NCBI GenBank assembly: GCA_009363875.1 | Contig: CM018697.1 | Coordinates: forward strand, 54,329,484 to 54,393,483 | Origin: Mikania micrantha | Lineage: Eukaryota > Streptophyta > Magnoliopsida > Asterales > Asteraceae | Direction: 5' to 3' | Length of the DNA stretch: 64,000 bases | Shown here: one piece after another, positions 10,507-24,000 of the stretch | How positions within the stretch are numbered: position 1 is the stretch's first letter | How the letters are laid out: every line of letters starts with the position of its first letter | The notes under the pieces: generated by a model | The model's database searches: none | The model's input: the letters and a program-made list of their open reading frames with translations, nothing else | Told to the model about the DNA's origin: nothing | Translations under genes and position numbers: made by a program

Positions 10507-11870
10507 TATAACATTTCTAAAAATTTTAATAAAAAAAATTATTATATTTTATATAATTTATAACTTCATTTAAAAATTTCAGCTAAGAGTTTTTATACAT
10601 ACATAAATACATACATACATAAGAGAAAAACAATTTTAAACATCTTTAATATACATATATATATATGATTAAATGTGTGCGTAACTATTGAAAAAACATA
10701 TTTTAAAAGATATTTATATATTTTATAAGATTAGAACTTATTTGTAAATAGATAATTTATAGAAATAAATAAGTTTTTATAAAATTTTATCACAAAACAA
10801 TTTATTAAATATATATAAAAAAACCTTTGTAAATAAAAAAAATATAAATCATAATTTTAAATAAATATTATAAATAACTTTGTTTTAAATATATAGAATA
10901 AATAATTTAGTTATATAAATGGAATTTGAATAACTATAAAAATTATTATAACAATTAAAAACTTTGTTTTACAAAGTTGAGAGTTAAGTTTTGTCAAATA
11001 CAAAACTAGTAATTAGAGACAAAAACTACAAGGGGTATTATTGCCAAAACCCCATTCCCATCATCCCTTTCACCCATTTCTTGCTCCGAAACCGCTCCAA
11101 AAACCCATGATAAACCCGGATTCATTCAAACGCGTATACAGCTAGCTTCCAGTTCGATTGGAACCATTTTTGGCAAGCTAATTACTACGCAAATCATCCT
11201 TAATCATCAATTATACGAACTAAACTCATATCAATTCAAAAATCGTTACCAAAAATACAAATGAAAACGCGTTTATTGAATCCAAAGTAAACGAGTATAA
11301 GACTCGGATTGCTCGAACAAATAAACTGATTTGAAACCTTCGAAGTTTTCTGCGCAAGAAACACTCGCTCACAAACTATCCAAGCTTGGAATTGAAACCT
11401 CCAAATTATGCCAAGACGTTCTCGGTTTCACACATCCAAAACTTCGACTAAAACAAATCAAGTAAGTAATTACTACATCTATCTACTCGATTTTGTATCC
11501 CATATCAAAAGCCACCTGGTTTTGGTTTAATCTGTAGACCAGTCTGAATGAATTCGATGGGGAACGGATCTAGGGCTCGTTGATGAAAAACTGATATGGG
11601 AATAGAAATTAAAGTATGTTAAAAGTAATTAAAAAGGATTAATTATGCATCCAAGGAAATAGATCAGACGGTTAAGTTTTGTGAATTCTATCATGTGGGT
11701 CGCGTGTTCAAACCATGTCCAGGCCAATTTTGGTCCAACTTTTGATTTAAAACCATATTTTAAATTCTGATTTTATATAAATTAATAAAATTACAATATG
11801 TTAATTCAGTAAAATTAAATAAAATTGTATTTAACAAAATTTTATCTAGACTCTAAAACATTTTTATTTG

Positions 11871-11908
<38 letters not shown>

Positions 11909-12074
11909 CTGTGTATACTAGAAAGTTATAAAATTCTTTTATAGTATTTTAATAACTAGTAAGTTGAATTGAAATAATAATATTTATCGAAAAAAAATGT
12001 ATAGTTAATTAACTTTTATAAATTACATTTATAATAGTTAATTTATAATATTAAGTAATTGAAATACGAATTTA

Positions 12075-12110
<36 letters not shown>

Positions 12111-13405
12111 TATATATATATATATATATCAAAGTGTTATAAGTTTATACCATTGAAGTAAATATTTTCTAAACTTCTCTTAATAACTTATGTTATACAA
12201 ATATTTTAATAAATTAAGATGTTCTTAAACATAAACATAGATGTTTGGAATTCATAACATTTAAACAAACTTCAATTATTTGAAATATTTGTAACGTATC
12301 AAATCATATATATATATATATATTTTTATTGAAGGAAAATATGCTATAATAAATTTTTATTTTAACATATTATTAAATATCATATGAAATTTTTAAATGA
12401 TAAAAAAACAAGTATTGTAATAATTTGGTTAAACATAAAATAAATTTAAATTAAAAAATTTTGATTTATATTAACATAAGCAACTTAAACACTCTAAGAC
12501 GTTATTACTACATCCATTTAACAAATAATTCATAACTAAATTTAATTTAAATATTCAAAACAAATCAAACTTGTTGATTTATTTAGAACTTAGAGACATA
12601 GTTGTGTTAACATTATGCCAAATGAACTGTCTAGGTGAAATTTTGAACTTGTTGAATATACATTGAGCTATAACTTGACATATACTACAAAGACTATCTC
12701 ACACGTCGAAGTGAGTCTTCATAGCCCCTCTTTTACTTGTTTTGAATTTTTGGGGTGAAACATGTTATCTTCGAACTTATTTTAACTCCTAAACATTTCA
12801 TGTGAACTTAGCTAATGCTTGATAGTTTGTGAACTTTAGTTAAGGATATTCATTGATCACACACATTTAGTGACTATGATAGATCTATTGGACTGACCAC
12901 ACCACCGATGTTTGATTTACCATTCGGGGGAGGCCCGCGGTGATAGTTTGCTAGCTTTGAGCATTGTTTGTAGTGCTAAACATTGGTCAAACATCATTTG
13001 TTAACATTGATGATCTGCTTTACTTGCTAGTTCATTTTAACTATGTTCATTATGCTTTGTGTTCACATATGACATCATTTATAACATTTTTGTAAACATA
13101 TTTTTGTGTGAGTGTACAAACCTATGAAACTCACCAACTATTCGTAGTTGACACTTGATTTTTAAACATGTTTCAGGTGGAAATGACAAGTTAGCTATAT
13201 TATCGAGCTTGGACTAGTTTACATTTAATTTGCATTTAATGTATTATAATTAAAATGATGTAACAGTTAGGGTTTGAGAATTTGATACGATGTAATAAAT
13301 GTTTGAGTTTAAATGTTTGAATTATTTACAACATTATACCTTGAGCTATGAACAATCTACTCTTCGTGCCACCCCGATGTTTCCGCCATCGGTCGGGGTG
13401 TTACA
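10507..13405 (+). repeat. 3' LTR of Z
   Basis: This 2899-bp LTR starts TATAACA, where X 5' and Y have TGTAACA, so the second base has mutated, and ends GTGTTACA. It contains a donor-like AAGTGAGTCTTCATAGCCCC at 12709, the hairpin CAACTA-TTCG-TAGTTG (13135-13150), TGTTTCAG ending at 13176, and a terminal hairpin with TTCCGC in the loop (13372-13398). It lacks the CGAACC array seen in the other LTRs. Confidence 0.85.
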
Positions 13406-16325
13406 ATGATCTTCACTCATATGATGGAGAATGTGGCATTGAAGGGAGACAAGAAGTTCTTGATGTATCCAGGTTTCTGCAGCAGTTGATTGATGCTCAG
13501 TTGCCCGATTTACTGAAGATCAATGCTGATATCATCAAGCTGGAACACATGAATGATACTACTCTCAACAGAGTAATGTCATACAGAGGGAAAGACAGGA
13601 AGCCGACTCTACGGTCATTGTTTGGTCATCTTTCGAGGCCTGATTACATTGCTCCACCTGGTCGGAGATGGAGGCATGATGACTCAGACTCTGAGGTGGA
13701 GGACATAGTTGTGCCTGGTGATGATGGGGATGATGGTGATGATGGTGGAGCTGGTGCAGGTGGTGATGGTGCAAGTGCTAGTATTATTGTGAGTACTGTT
13801 GTTGGTGATGTTATTACCACTACTGATGTTAGCCTAGTTGAGGCTGTTGGTGTGTCTGTTGGTGCTGGTGTGAGTACCTCTATGGATGCTGATGAGGATG
13901 TAGATGTTGATTCACTATTGGAGCTAGATTTCATAGCTACTACTACCTCCATAGTGACTACTTCTCTTGATACGACAGGCACCACACCTGCTACTGATGA
14001 AAATGAGTCAGAGGACTCAAGTGATGGTGAAGGTGAAGCTGGTGCTGATAAAGCTGGTAGTTCTGACTCAGAGGATACGCCAGATGATTAATTCGAAAGT
14101 GTATGGATCGGAGGGAGATTGATGAAGCGGAAGAGGAAGAGAACTGAAGCAGAGTTGGAGGAGATTACAGATCCACTATTTATTCTTGAGTTTGATGTTT
14201 CTCCTCCTCCACGTTCCTCTATTCCAGCTTCTGCAGCTGTTTCTGTGGTTGCCGTTCAGTCTTCTTCTTCTTCTGCTGGAAGAAGGAAGAGATCAAGGTT
14301 CCTCTTTCAGAGGAGGTCAGAACTGATGACAGTTGCTACATCTACTGTTACATCAGTAGCACCTGTCTCATTTTATTCACTGACCAGATCAAGGGCTATT
14401 CTGACTCGTACTACTGTGGCCCCTCTGACCACCTCTATTACCCAGGCTCCCATTTTCACTTTTGCTTCTACTGGTCCCTCCATTACACGAGCTGACACGT
14501 TCATACCTACTGTTTTAGTTGTTGATCAGCTGAGCACACTGAACAGTATGGTACTTAGATTGATTGAGAGGAACATGGAGATGGAAAGGAAGAGCAGAGA
14601 ACAGGATATGGTTATCGCTGAACTTACTCAAAGGATAACAAATCAGGATTCATTGTTGCTTCAAGCTGCAGATCAGAGAGCAGATCTCAGAGCTCGTTCT
14701 GCTCAGCAAGAGGAGCAGTTGCTGAAATATATAGATGAGCACAACCAGCTGGCATTGACGGCCACTGGTTTCAATGAAAGGATTTTGTCTTTGGAGGCTG
14801 AGAATGCTCGTCTTGCTGAACAAATAGAAAATCTTAAAGACAGCACTCCCAGACTTGAGGGTTTTGCAGCTATCTCCGATGATTCAGATTCTGAGAAAGA
14901 AAAGGAAGAGGAAGAAGAGGAAGAAGAGGAAGAAGAATCTAATGAGAAAGTTGACTATGAAGATTCTGATAAAGATGATGATCAGGATGGATCAGGAAGT
15001 GGGTATTCTGAATCTTCAAGTTCTGATGATGATGATGATGAAAATCAAGCCCCTTCTACATCTGAGAGCAGGTCCAAATCCATGCAAGACAAGAAGAAAC
15101 AGGCTCCTCCTCCACCTCCTTCGACACAAACTGAAGAACCAACAGCTACTGAGGAAGTCGAAGCTATGCTTGTGAGACGTCAATTGGATGAAACACATAC
15201 TATGATTCTTGACGCTCAAGGCATCATACAACACTCAGTCAGCTATGACAAAGAGGAGGGGGAGATGATACATTACTTATCAAAGGAGCAGATAGCTGAG
15301 TTGTTCAAGTTAAATCCTGATGAGGTTATTACTGATGATACCTCAGTTCCAGTGTTTGATGAGCCTACTCCAGAGGCCTTCGATGATATAGACGAGGTTA
15401 TTCTTGAAGATATTACTGATGAGGAATATCCCAAGTATACATCAGCTGAGGAAGAGCTGCCTACATTTACTGATCAGTTTGATCAAGTCACTGAAGATCT
15501 ACTGATCCGATACTTAGAAGAACAAGTTGAGGTTAGCAAAGCCGAAGCTGACGATCAAAAGAACAGAAAAGAGGAATGGGAGGCCTACTGGGAGGTTCTC
15601 AAGAAAGAAAGCACCATGAAGTTGCCAGCTACGCACAAGAAAGTATATAGAACCAAAGGCTACAAGGCTGGAGGTCAAATCTTGATCTGGGCATACTTTC
15701 ATGATCTTGGGTGCTATGATGTGGAGAGAGGCGCATTGACTACTTCAAGCATCCTCACGATTTTAAGACGTTGCCAGGCTTTGAAGTCAATCAGTTAGCA
15801 CGTCTGAGGATGTTATAAAGTGAAGATTCAGGAATGTCTGTTTGGTTCTCTCGGCAACTTAAGTATGAGTACAGAAAGAGATGGGTGAACTTTCAGCCCC
15901 AACAGCCTGAACATTATTATTTGCCAGAAATTGATGGAGACACCCGAAAGCACATAGTTATCTTGAAGTGTCTTCCTCCTAAAGTTTTGAAGAAGATTTC
16001 CTTAAGGAAGATGCGACAAGACTTTATATAGGGCTTCCGATGGTGGTATTATGATGGGCAGAGTGGAGAAGCTGTGATTGTCATGTGCAAAGACAAGAGG
16101 TGGGAAACCGAACGTATTTTTGATCCAATGTGGTTGACTAACTTGTCCCACAAAGATGTCCAAGCATTGTTTCGTCATCAGAATTTCTTTGATGTACAGG
16201 ACATGGTACAGACACTACAGTTTATGAAAGTGATCCGTCTCTGCAGTATATTCAAGATTCATGCTGGAGCAGACTGGAAAGCTATTACTGAGAAGTACTT
16301 CAAGAAAGACACTTCCAAGAGCTGA
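13406..16325 (+). pseudogene. Decayed 3' ORF of a copia-type element (acidic, coiled-coil)
   Basis: Coding-like sequence begins at the Z boundary, with an apparent 1-bp loss near 13470 (just after a LMYP-like motif). The frame then runs 13475-14091, passes one in-frame TAA (14089-14091) and continues to 15798. A shift near 15720-15735 and further stops (about 15815 and 16029) break the rest. The product would be rich in Asp/Glu, with a likely coiled coil at 14520-14840 (leucine heptads) and an acidic run at 14895-14940. No enzymatic motif is seen. The KFLMYP motif and the position before a polypurine tract recall the extra ORF downstream of RNase H in some copia elements of daisy-family plants, possibly the SIRE lineage; that link is from memory and inferred. 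Confidence 0.55.
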
Positions 16326-16333
16326 ACTAGGTC

Positions 16334-16345
16334 CATGGGGGAGTT
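16334..16345 (+). other. Polypurine tract of the copia-type element
   Basis: CATGGGGGAGT lies directly before TGTTGATGC, a typical polypurine/LTR junction. It follows the end of the decayed ORF by about 10 bp. Confidence 0.6.
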
Positions 16346-16976
16346 TGTTGATGCACTTAATGTCCCTAGTTCAATTTTGTATTAATCATCATGTAAAGAT
16401 TAAAGTTATATCAATGGAAGTTGTCTTTATATATTGTTCTTAATGTTTAATATTGATTATATGATTGTTTGAATTGGTTAATCAATATTTGAGTATGAGT
16501 ATTACTCATTCGGGCGAATGACTCTAACGAATGAAGTCATTCGCCGAATGAGAATAGAGAATGACTATATTCAGCGAATGAGCCATTCGCAGAATGCCTC
16601 ATTCGACTGACTTGTCTATTCGACAAAGTCATTCGCCGAATGAGTTGCTTCGGCCACTCATTCGGGCGAATGACTATAGTCTATATATACTAGTTCAAAT
16701 CATTTGAAACCTAACTTTTCCGAGTCCTCATTCTTCCCAGTGCACTCTAGTGTCAAACCCTTGAAGTTTTGAGCGATTCTTGCCATCCAACTTCGATTCT
16801 CAACCCGTGGTGATCGATTCTCACTCGCACGTTGATTCTACTCACTCGATTCACGACGGTTGCTGTTGATTTCGATTGGAAAACCCTGAAATAGGATTCC
16901 GCAGTATTCCAGAGGCTGTCAAGCAGATTTCCCTTGGAACCAGATTGTTTCCGAGCTTCTAATAGGTCCTACACTT
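16346..16976 (+). repeat. LTR start of the copia-type element (right end unresolved)
   Basis: It starts TGTTGATG after the polypurine tract. From 16502 to 16675 it has many CATTCG/CGAATG pairs, some palindromic (ATTCGGGCGAAT-like), then a TATA sequence (TCTATATATAC, about 16681-16690). The ~290 bp that follow look like an untranslated leader. At 16977 it runs into the first 1.62-kb array unit, so no CA end or target duplication can be fixed. Confidence 0.5.
16681..16690 (+). promoter_or_regulatory. TATA box of the copia-type LTR
   Basis: CTATATATAC directly follows the CATTCG/CGAATG palindrome cluster. The array unit has the same order on its minus strand: palindromes, then TATA. Confidence 0.5.
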
Positions 16977-19681
16977 GGTTATGGGTCATCGATGCACTCA
17001 CTCGGTATGTTCTCGCGGTATGAATCCAATGTTATAAGTTAGTTAATTAGATGTTTGATGGTTGTTTATTTTATTTTGATGTGATTTTGGAAAATGTTTT
17101 TTTTTATTTCCTTTTATCTTGATTAGATTTGATATATGGTCTAAGGTTTGGTTCTATCGACGCAGATAATGTTCGATAGGACTTTCAACACTTAGCTATT
17201 TTTGGGCTTTTCTTGGTGCGAATGGCCTATTCGTGCGAATGGCCTTCATTTACACAAGTGGAATGATGCGAATGCATACTCTCATTCTGGTTTTCCATTC
17301 GTGCGAATGTGTCACCATTCGTATGGTTATCCCATGCGAATGAGTCCATGTCATTCGTGTGATCGCTCCTTCGTCCAGCAGCTCGTTCGGGTGACATTCT
17401 CGGCGAATGAGGCTTCTCGTTCGCACGAATGAGCCCTTCGTTTGGATCATTCGTCTTCAGATTCACCAAGAATGCCATTTTGACCGAAATGGGATGAAAA
17501 TGGTGCTAATACTTACTATGGAGCTCGTATTTTACCGAAATGGGATGAAAATGGTTGTAGTCATGACACGAAGGTGTTGTGGTTGAAATACACACGATTT
17601 GGAAGGTGAAATGGTCTTATTTACTGTTGAAATAGTCAACAAATCGAGAGGCTGAGAGAGGGTTTTGGTTGAAAGAGTTGAGTGAAAATGAGTTTGAAAA
17701 ACGGAAGTGTTGCTTTTATAGTTGTGTTGTCACACGAATGAGTCATAAGTACGAATGACTCCCATTCGGCCGAATGATTCTTGTGGCTCTAAAGCTTCAC
17801 TGAGTAACCTATTCGTACGAATGAGGGTTCACTTGTATGAATGGCTGTGTGTTCTAAAAATTTTGATTGTTCATTTGTTTTGTTTGAAAACTCATGTTGT
17901 TGTTTGTGTTGTCTGTCCGTAATATCACCCATGTGATCATTTATAAACCTAACTGATATGCCCTTGTGGATTAATTCCCCTGGAACAAATCCGAATTGTT
18001 TTTTCATGTTGTATGTGTGTAACGTACCAGCCTTGGCGCTGGATGTTGGTTAGACCTATGGTACCATCTATGGTACCGTCGGTTGACCCGCATCAACTAA
18101 TGGTAAAAGACACTAAAGGAACTTACTTGAGAATTCCTCAGCAAATTCTTGATGTGTATGTTGTGTGGACACATGCTCTAGTGAATTAGCCAAGACAGAT
18201 ACCATGTAAAAATTGTGGTTTTTTTGATACGGGAGTCCCATGAAAATGATTGTTTTCGATTGCGTACTACACAATTCCCCTGGTCGTGTCCGTTCACCTC
18301 TTGGTTGGGCACAGAGTCTCGAACTGTTGTGATCAACAGACATCTCCTTGCTTATTTGTGTTTTAACCCTCTAAGCTCTTTTGTTGTTGCTATTGTTGTT
18401 GAAAAAGCTGAATGGAGTGATGAACGCTTAGTAAAATAAATGAAAATACACTTATTCAAATAACATTCGAATTAGAGGTTGAGAGTTGAACTTTTTATTG
18501 AAACTAGTTGAAAAATAACTCTTATTCATTGGTCAGTCGAATCAGAGGTTTCATGTTCTCAGCCCCAAATGATTTGGATGGCAACAAGCTAAAGAAAAAG
18601 GGGTCTATGAACTCACCTAGGTTATGGGCCGTCGATGCACTCACTCAGTATGTTCTCTCGGTTTGATTCCTGTGTTATAAGTTAGTTAATTAGATGTTTT
18701 ATGGTTGTTTGTTTTGTTTAGATGTGATTTTGAAAAATGTTTTTCTTTTATTTCGTTTTATCTTGACTAGATTTAAAATATGGTCTAAGGTTTGGTTCTA
18801 TCGACGGAGATAATGTTCGATAGGACTTTCAACATTTAGCTATTTTTGGGCGTTTCTTGGTGCAAATGGCCTTTGCGTGCGAATGGCCTTCATTTACACA
18901 AATGGAATGATGCGAATGCATACTCTCATTCTAGTTTCCATTCGTGCGAATGTGTCTCCATTCGTATGGTTGTCCCATGCGAATGAGTCCATGTCATTCG
19001 TGTGATTGCTGCTTCGTCTAGCAGCTCGTTCGGCTGACTTTCTCGGTGAATGAGCCCTTCGTTTGGATCATTCGTCTACAGATTCACCAAGAATGCCATT
19101 TTGACCGAAATTTGATGAAAATGGTGCTAATACGTACTATGGAGCTCGTATTTGACCGAAATGTGATGAAAATGGTTGTAATCATGAAACGAAGGTGTTG
19201 TGGTTGAAATACACACGATTTGGAAGGTGAAATTGTCTGATTTAGTGTGGAAATGGTCAAAAAATCGAGTGGCTGATAGAGGGTTTCGGTTGAGAGAGTT
19301 GGGTGAAAAAGGAGTTTCAAAAACAGAAGTGTTGCTTTTATAGCTGTGTTGTCACACGAATGAGTCATAAGTACGCATGACTCCCATTCGGCCGAATTAT
19401 TCTTGTGGCTCTAAAGCTTCACCGAGTAACATATTCGTACGAATGAGGGTTCATTCGTACGAATGGTTGTGTGTTTTAAAAATTGTGATTGTTCATTTGT
19501 TTGGTTTGAAAACCATTGTTGTTGTTTGTGTTGTCTGTCCGTAATATCACCCATGTGATCATTTGTAAACCTAACTGTTATGCCCTTGTTGATTAGTACC
19601 CCTGGAACTAATCCGAGTTGTTGTTTCATGTTGTATGTGTGTAACGTACCAGCCTTGGCGCTGGATGTTGGTTAGACCTAT

Positions 19682-19699
19682 GGTACCATCGATGGTACC
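19682..19699. repeat. 18-bp perfect palindrome in the array unit (unit 2 shown)
   Basis: GGTACCATCGATGGTACC is its own reverse complement. It is intact in units 2, 9, 10, 11 and 12 (19682, 31021, 32642, 34242 and 35886). Units 3 and 6 have one change in the left arm, and units 4, 5, 7 and 8 one in the right arm. Units 1 and 13 also carry a mismatch. Confidence 0.85.
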
Positions 19700-20228
19700 G
19701 TCAGTTGACCCGCATCAACTAATGGTAAATGACACTAAAGGAACATAATTGAGAATTCCTCAGCGAATTCTTGATGTGTATGTTGTGTGGACACATGCTA
19801 TAGGGAATTAGCCTAGACAGATACCATGTAAAAATTGTGGTTTTTTTGATGGGGGATTCCCATGAAAATGATTGTTTTCGATTGTGTACTGCATAATTCC
19901 CCTCGTCGTGTCCGTTCACCTCTTGGTTGGGCACAGAGTCTCGAACTGTTGTGATCAACAGACATCTCCTTGCTGATTTGTGTTTGAACCCTCTAAGCTC
20001 GTTTGTCGTTGCTGTTGTTGTTGAAAAAGCTGAATGGAGTGATGAACGCTCAGTAAAATAATTGAAAATACACTTATTCAAATAACATTCGAATAAGAGG
20101 TTGAGAGTTGAACTTTTTATTGAAACTAGTTGAAAATAACTCTTATTCATTGATCAGTCGAATCAGAGATTTCATGTTTTCAGCCCCAAATGATTTGGAA
20201 GGCAACAAGCTAAAGAAAAAAGGGTCTA

Positions 20229-20240
20229 TGAACTCACCTT
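20229..20240 (-). promoter_or_regulatory. Splice-donor-like block in the array unit (unit 2/3 border shown)
   Basis: The minus strand reads CCAAGGTGAGTTCATAGACC followed by CCTTTTTCTTTA, a good plant 5' splice site. The same block occurs in the solo LTR (4166), the Z LTR (12711) and the Y LTR (45329), followed in each by a GGGG(C)TGA...AACATG motif. It recurs at nearly every unit border. Confidence 0.5.
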
Positions 20241-20954
20241 GGTTATGGGCCATCGATGCACTCACTCGGTATGTTCTCTCGGTTTGAATCCTGTGTTATA
20301 AGTTAGTTAATTAGATGTTTGATGGTTGTTTGTTTTGTTTAGATGTGATTTTGAAAAATGTTTTTCTTTTATTTCGTTTTATCTTGATTAGATTTCAAAT
20401 ATGGTCTAAGGTTTGGTTCTATCGACGCAGATAATGTTCGATAGGACTTTCAACACTTAGCTATTTTTTGGCTTTTCTTGGTGCAAATGGCCTTTTCGTG
20501 CGAATGGCCTTCATTTACACAAATGGAATGTTGCGAATGCATACTATCATTCTTGTTTTCATTTGTGCGAATGTGTCTCCATTGGTATGGTTGTCCCATG
20601 CGAATGTGTCCATGTCATTCGTGTGATTACTCCTTCGTCCAGCAGCTCGTTCGGGTGACTTTCTCGGCGAATGAGCCCTTCGTTTGGATCATTCGTCTAC
20701 AGATTCACCAAGAATGCCATTTTGACCGAAATGGGATGAAAATGGTGCTAATACGTACTATGGAGCTCGTATTTGACCGAAATGGGATGAAAATGGTTGT
20801 AATCATGAAACGTAGGTGTTGTTGTTGAAATACACACGATTTGGAAGGTGAAATTGTCTGATTTAGTGTGGAAATGGTCAAAAAATCGAGTGGCTGATAG
20901 AGGGTTTCGGTTGAGAGAGTTCGGTGAAAAAGGAGTTTGAAAAACAGAAATGTT

Positions 20955-20963
20955 GCTTTTATA
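20955..20963 (-). promoter_or_regulatory. Minus-strand TATA box in the array unit (unit 3 shown)
   Basis: The minus strand reads GCTATAAAAGCAAC, with a 5'-UTR-like CT/CA-rich stretch after it (CTCTCTCAACCGAAACCC and similar). The sequence lies ~714 bp from the unit anchor and recurs in most units; unit 12 has lost the TATA (TTTTGTAGC near 35520). Confidence 0.6.
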
Positions 20964-21053
20964 GCTGTGTTGTCACACGAATGAGTCATAAGTACGCATG
21001 ACTCCCATTCGGCCGAATTATTCTTGTGGCTCTAAAGCTTCACTGAGTAACCT

Positions 21054-21086
21054 ATTCGTACGAATGAGGGTTCATTCGTACGAATG
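21054..21086. repeat. Paired CATTCGTACGAATG palindromes in the array unit (unit 3 shown)
   Basis: ATTCGTACGAAT (21054-21065) and CATTCGTACGAATG (21073-21086) are perfect palindromes separated by seven bases, upstream of the minus-strand TATA. Most units keep them. Unit 12 has a third copy (about 35618-35669). Confidence 0.8.
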
Positions 21087-24000
21087 GCTGTGTGTTTTAA
21101 AAATTTTGATTGTTCATTTGTTTAGTTTGAAAACCAATTGTTGTTTGTGTTGTCTGTCCGTAATATCACCCATGTGATCATTTATAAACCTAACTGTTAT
21201 GCCCTTGTTGATTAGTTCCCCTGGAACCAATTCCGAGTTGTTGTTTCATGTTGTATGTGTGTAACGTACCAGCCTTGGCGCTGGATGTTGGTTAGACCTA
21301 TAGTACCATCGATGGTACCGTCGGTTGACCCGCGTCAACTAATGGTAAATGACACTAAAGGAACTTAATTGAGAATTCCTCAGCGAATTCTTGATGTGTA
21401 TGTTGTCTGGACATATGCTCTAGTGAATAAGCCAAGACAGATACCATGTAAAAATTGTGGTTTTTTTGATACGGGATTCCCATGAAAATGATTATTTTCG
21501 ATTGCGTACTCCACAATTCCCCTGGTCGTGTCCGTTCACCTCTTGGTTGGGCACAGAGTCTCGAACTGTTGTGATCAACAGACATCTCCTTGCTGATTTG
21601 TGTTTGAACCCTCTAAGCTCGTTTGTCGTTGCTGTTGTTGTTGAAAAAGCTGAATGGAGTGATGAACGCTCAGTAAAATAATTGAAAATACACTTATTCA
21701 AATAACATTCGAATAAGAGGTTGAGAGTTGAACTTTTTATTGAAACTAGTTGAAAATAACTCTTATTCATTGATCAGTCGAATCAGAGATTTCATGTTGT
21801 CAGCCCCAAATGATTTGGAAGGCAACAAGCTAAAGAAAAAGGGGTCTATGAACTCACCTTGGTTATGGGCCATCGATGCACTCACTCGGTATGTTCTCTC
21901 GGTTTGAATCCTGTGTTATAAGTTAGTTAATTAGATGTTTGATGGTTGTTTGTTTTGTTTAGATGTGATTTTGAAAAATGTTTTTCTTTTATTTCGTTTT
22001 ATCTTGATTAGATTTCAAATATGGTCTAAGGTTTGGTTCTATCGACGCAGATAATGTTCGATAGGACTTTCAACACTTAGCTATTTTTTGGCTTTTCTTG
22101 GTGCAAATGGCCTTTTCGTGCGAATGGCCTTCATTTACACAAATGGAATGTTGCGAATGCATACTATCATTCTTGTTTTCATTTGTGCGAATGTGTCTCC
22201 ATTGGTATGGTTGTCCCATGCGAATGTGTCCATGTCATTCGTGTGATTACTCCTTCGTCCAGCAGCTCGTTCGGGTCACGTTCTCGGCGAAAGAGCCCTT
22301 CGTTTGGATCATTCGTCTACAGATTCACCAAGAATGCCATTTTGACCGAAATGGGATGAAAATGGTGCTAATACGTACTATGGAGCTCGTATTTGACCGA
22401 AATGGGATGAAAATGGTTGTAATCATGAAACGAAGGTGTTGTGGTTGAAATACACACGATTTGGAAGGTGAAATTGTCTGATTTAGTGTGGAAATGGTCA
22501 AAAAATCGAGTGGCTGATAGAGGGTTTCGGTTGAGAGAGTTCGGTGAAAAAGGAGTTTGAAAAACAGAAATGTTGCTTTTATAGCTGTGTTGTCACACGA
22601 ATGAGTCATAAGTACGCATGACTCCCATTCGACCGAATTATTCTTGTGGCTCTAAAGCTTCACTGAGTAACCTATTCGTACGAATGAGGGTTCATTCGTA
22701 CGAATGGCTGTGTGTTTTAAAAATTTTGATTGTTCATTTGTTTAGTTTGAAAACCAATTGTTGTTTGTGTTGTCTGTCCGTAATATCACCCATGTGATCA
22801 TTTATAAACCTAACTGTTATGCCCTTGTTGATTAGTTCCCCTGGAACCAATTCCGAGTTGTTGTTTCATGTTCTATGTGTGTAACGTACCAGCCTTGGCG
22901 CTGGATGTTGGTTAGACCTATGGTACCATCGATAGTACCGTCGGTTGACCCGCGTCAACTAATGGTAAATGACACTAAAGGAACTTAATTGAGAATTCCT
23001 CAGCGAATTCTTGATGTGTATGTTGTCTGGACATATGCTCTAGTGAATAAGCCAAGACAGATACCATGTAAAAATTGTGGTTTTTTTGATACGGGATTCC
23101 CATGAAAATGATTATTTTCGATTGCGTACTCCACAATTCCCCTGGTCGTGTCCGTTCACCTCTTGGTTGGGCACAGAGTCTCGAACTGTTGTGATCAACA
23201 GACATCTCCTTGCAGATTTGTATTTGAACCCTCTAAGCTCGTTTGTCGTTGCTGTTGTTGTTGAAAAAGCTGAATGGAGTGATGAACGCTCAGTAAAATA
23301 ATTGAAAATACACTTATTCAAATAACATTCGAATAAGAGGTTGAGAGTTGAACTTTTTATTGAAACTAGTTGAAAATAACTCTTATTCATTGATCAGTCG
23401 AATCAGAGATTTCATGTTTTCAGCCCCAAACGATTTGGAAGGCAACAAGCTAAAGAAAAAGGGGTCTATGAACTCACCTTGGTTATGGGCCATCGATGCA
23501 CTCACTCGGTATGTTCTCTCGGTTTGAATCCTGTGTTATAAGTTAGTTAATTAGATGTTTGATGGTTGTTTGTTTTGTTTAGATGTGATTTTGAAAAATG
23601 TTTTTCTTTTATTTCGTTTTATCTTGATTAGATTTCAAATATGGTCTAAGGTTTGGTTCTATCGACGCAGATAATGTTCGATAGGACTTTCAACACTTAG
23701 CTATTTTTTGGCTTTTCTTGGTGCAAATGGCCTTTTCGTGCGAATGGCCTTCATTTACACAAATGGAATGTTGCGAATGCATACTATCATTCTTGTTTTC
23801 ATTTGTGCGAATGTGTCTCCATTGGTATGGTTGTCCCATGCGAATGTGTCCATGTCATTCGTGTGATTACTCCTTCGTCCAGCAGCTCGTTCGGGTCACT
23901 TTCTCGGCGAAAGAGCCCTTCGTTTGGATCATTCGTCTACAGATTCACCAAGAATGCCATTTTGACCGAAATGGGATGAAAATGGTGCTAATACGTACTA

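Larger units (their letters stand above)
1..13405 (+). mobile_element. Element Z: old, coding-dead Tekay-like Ty3/gypsy retrotransposon
   Basis: Position 1 onward matches 11274 onward, and both copies end in GTGTTACA (2436 and 13405), so these are the two LTRs. A tRNA-Met type primer site (6664) and a polypurine tract (10492-10506) lie between them. The internal region keeps a stop-riddled gag, a protease remnant and a short integrase remnant, while RT and RNase H are missing. The LTRs differ by many substitutions and indels, so Z is much older than X and Y. It carries a MITE and an inverted solo LTR. The leader after the primer site closely resembles that of Y. The 5' start lies outside the window, so only the right flank (ATGAT at 13406) of any target duplication is visible. 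Confidence 0.85.
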
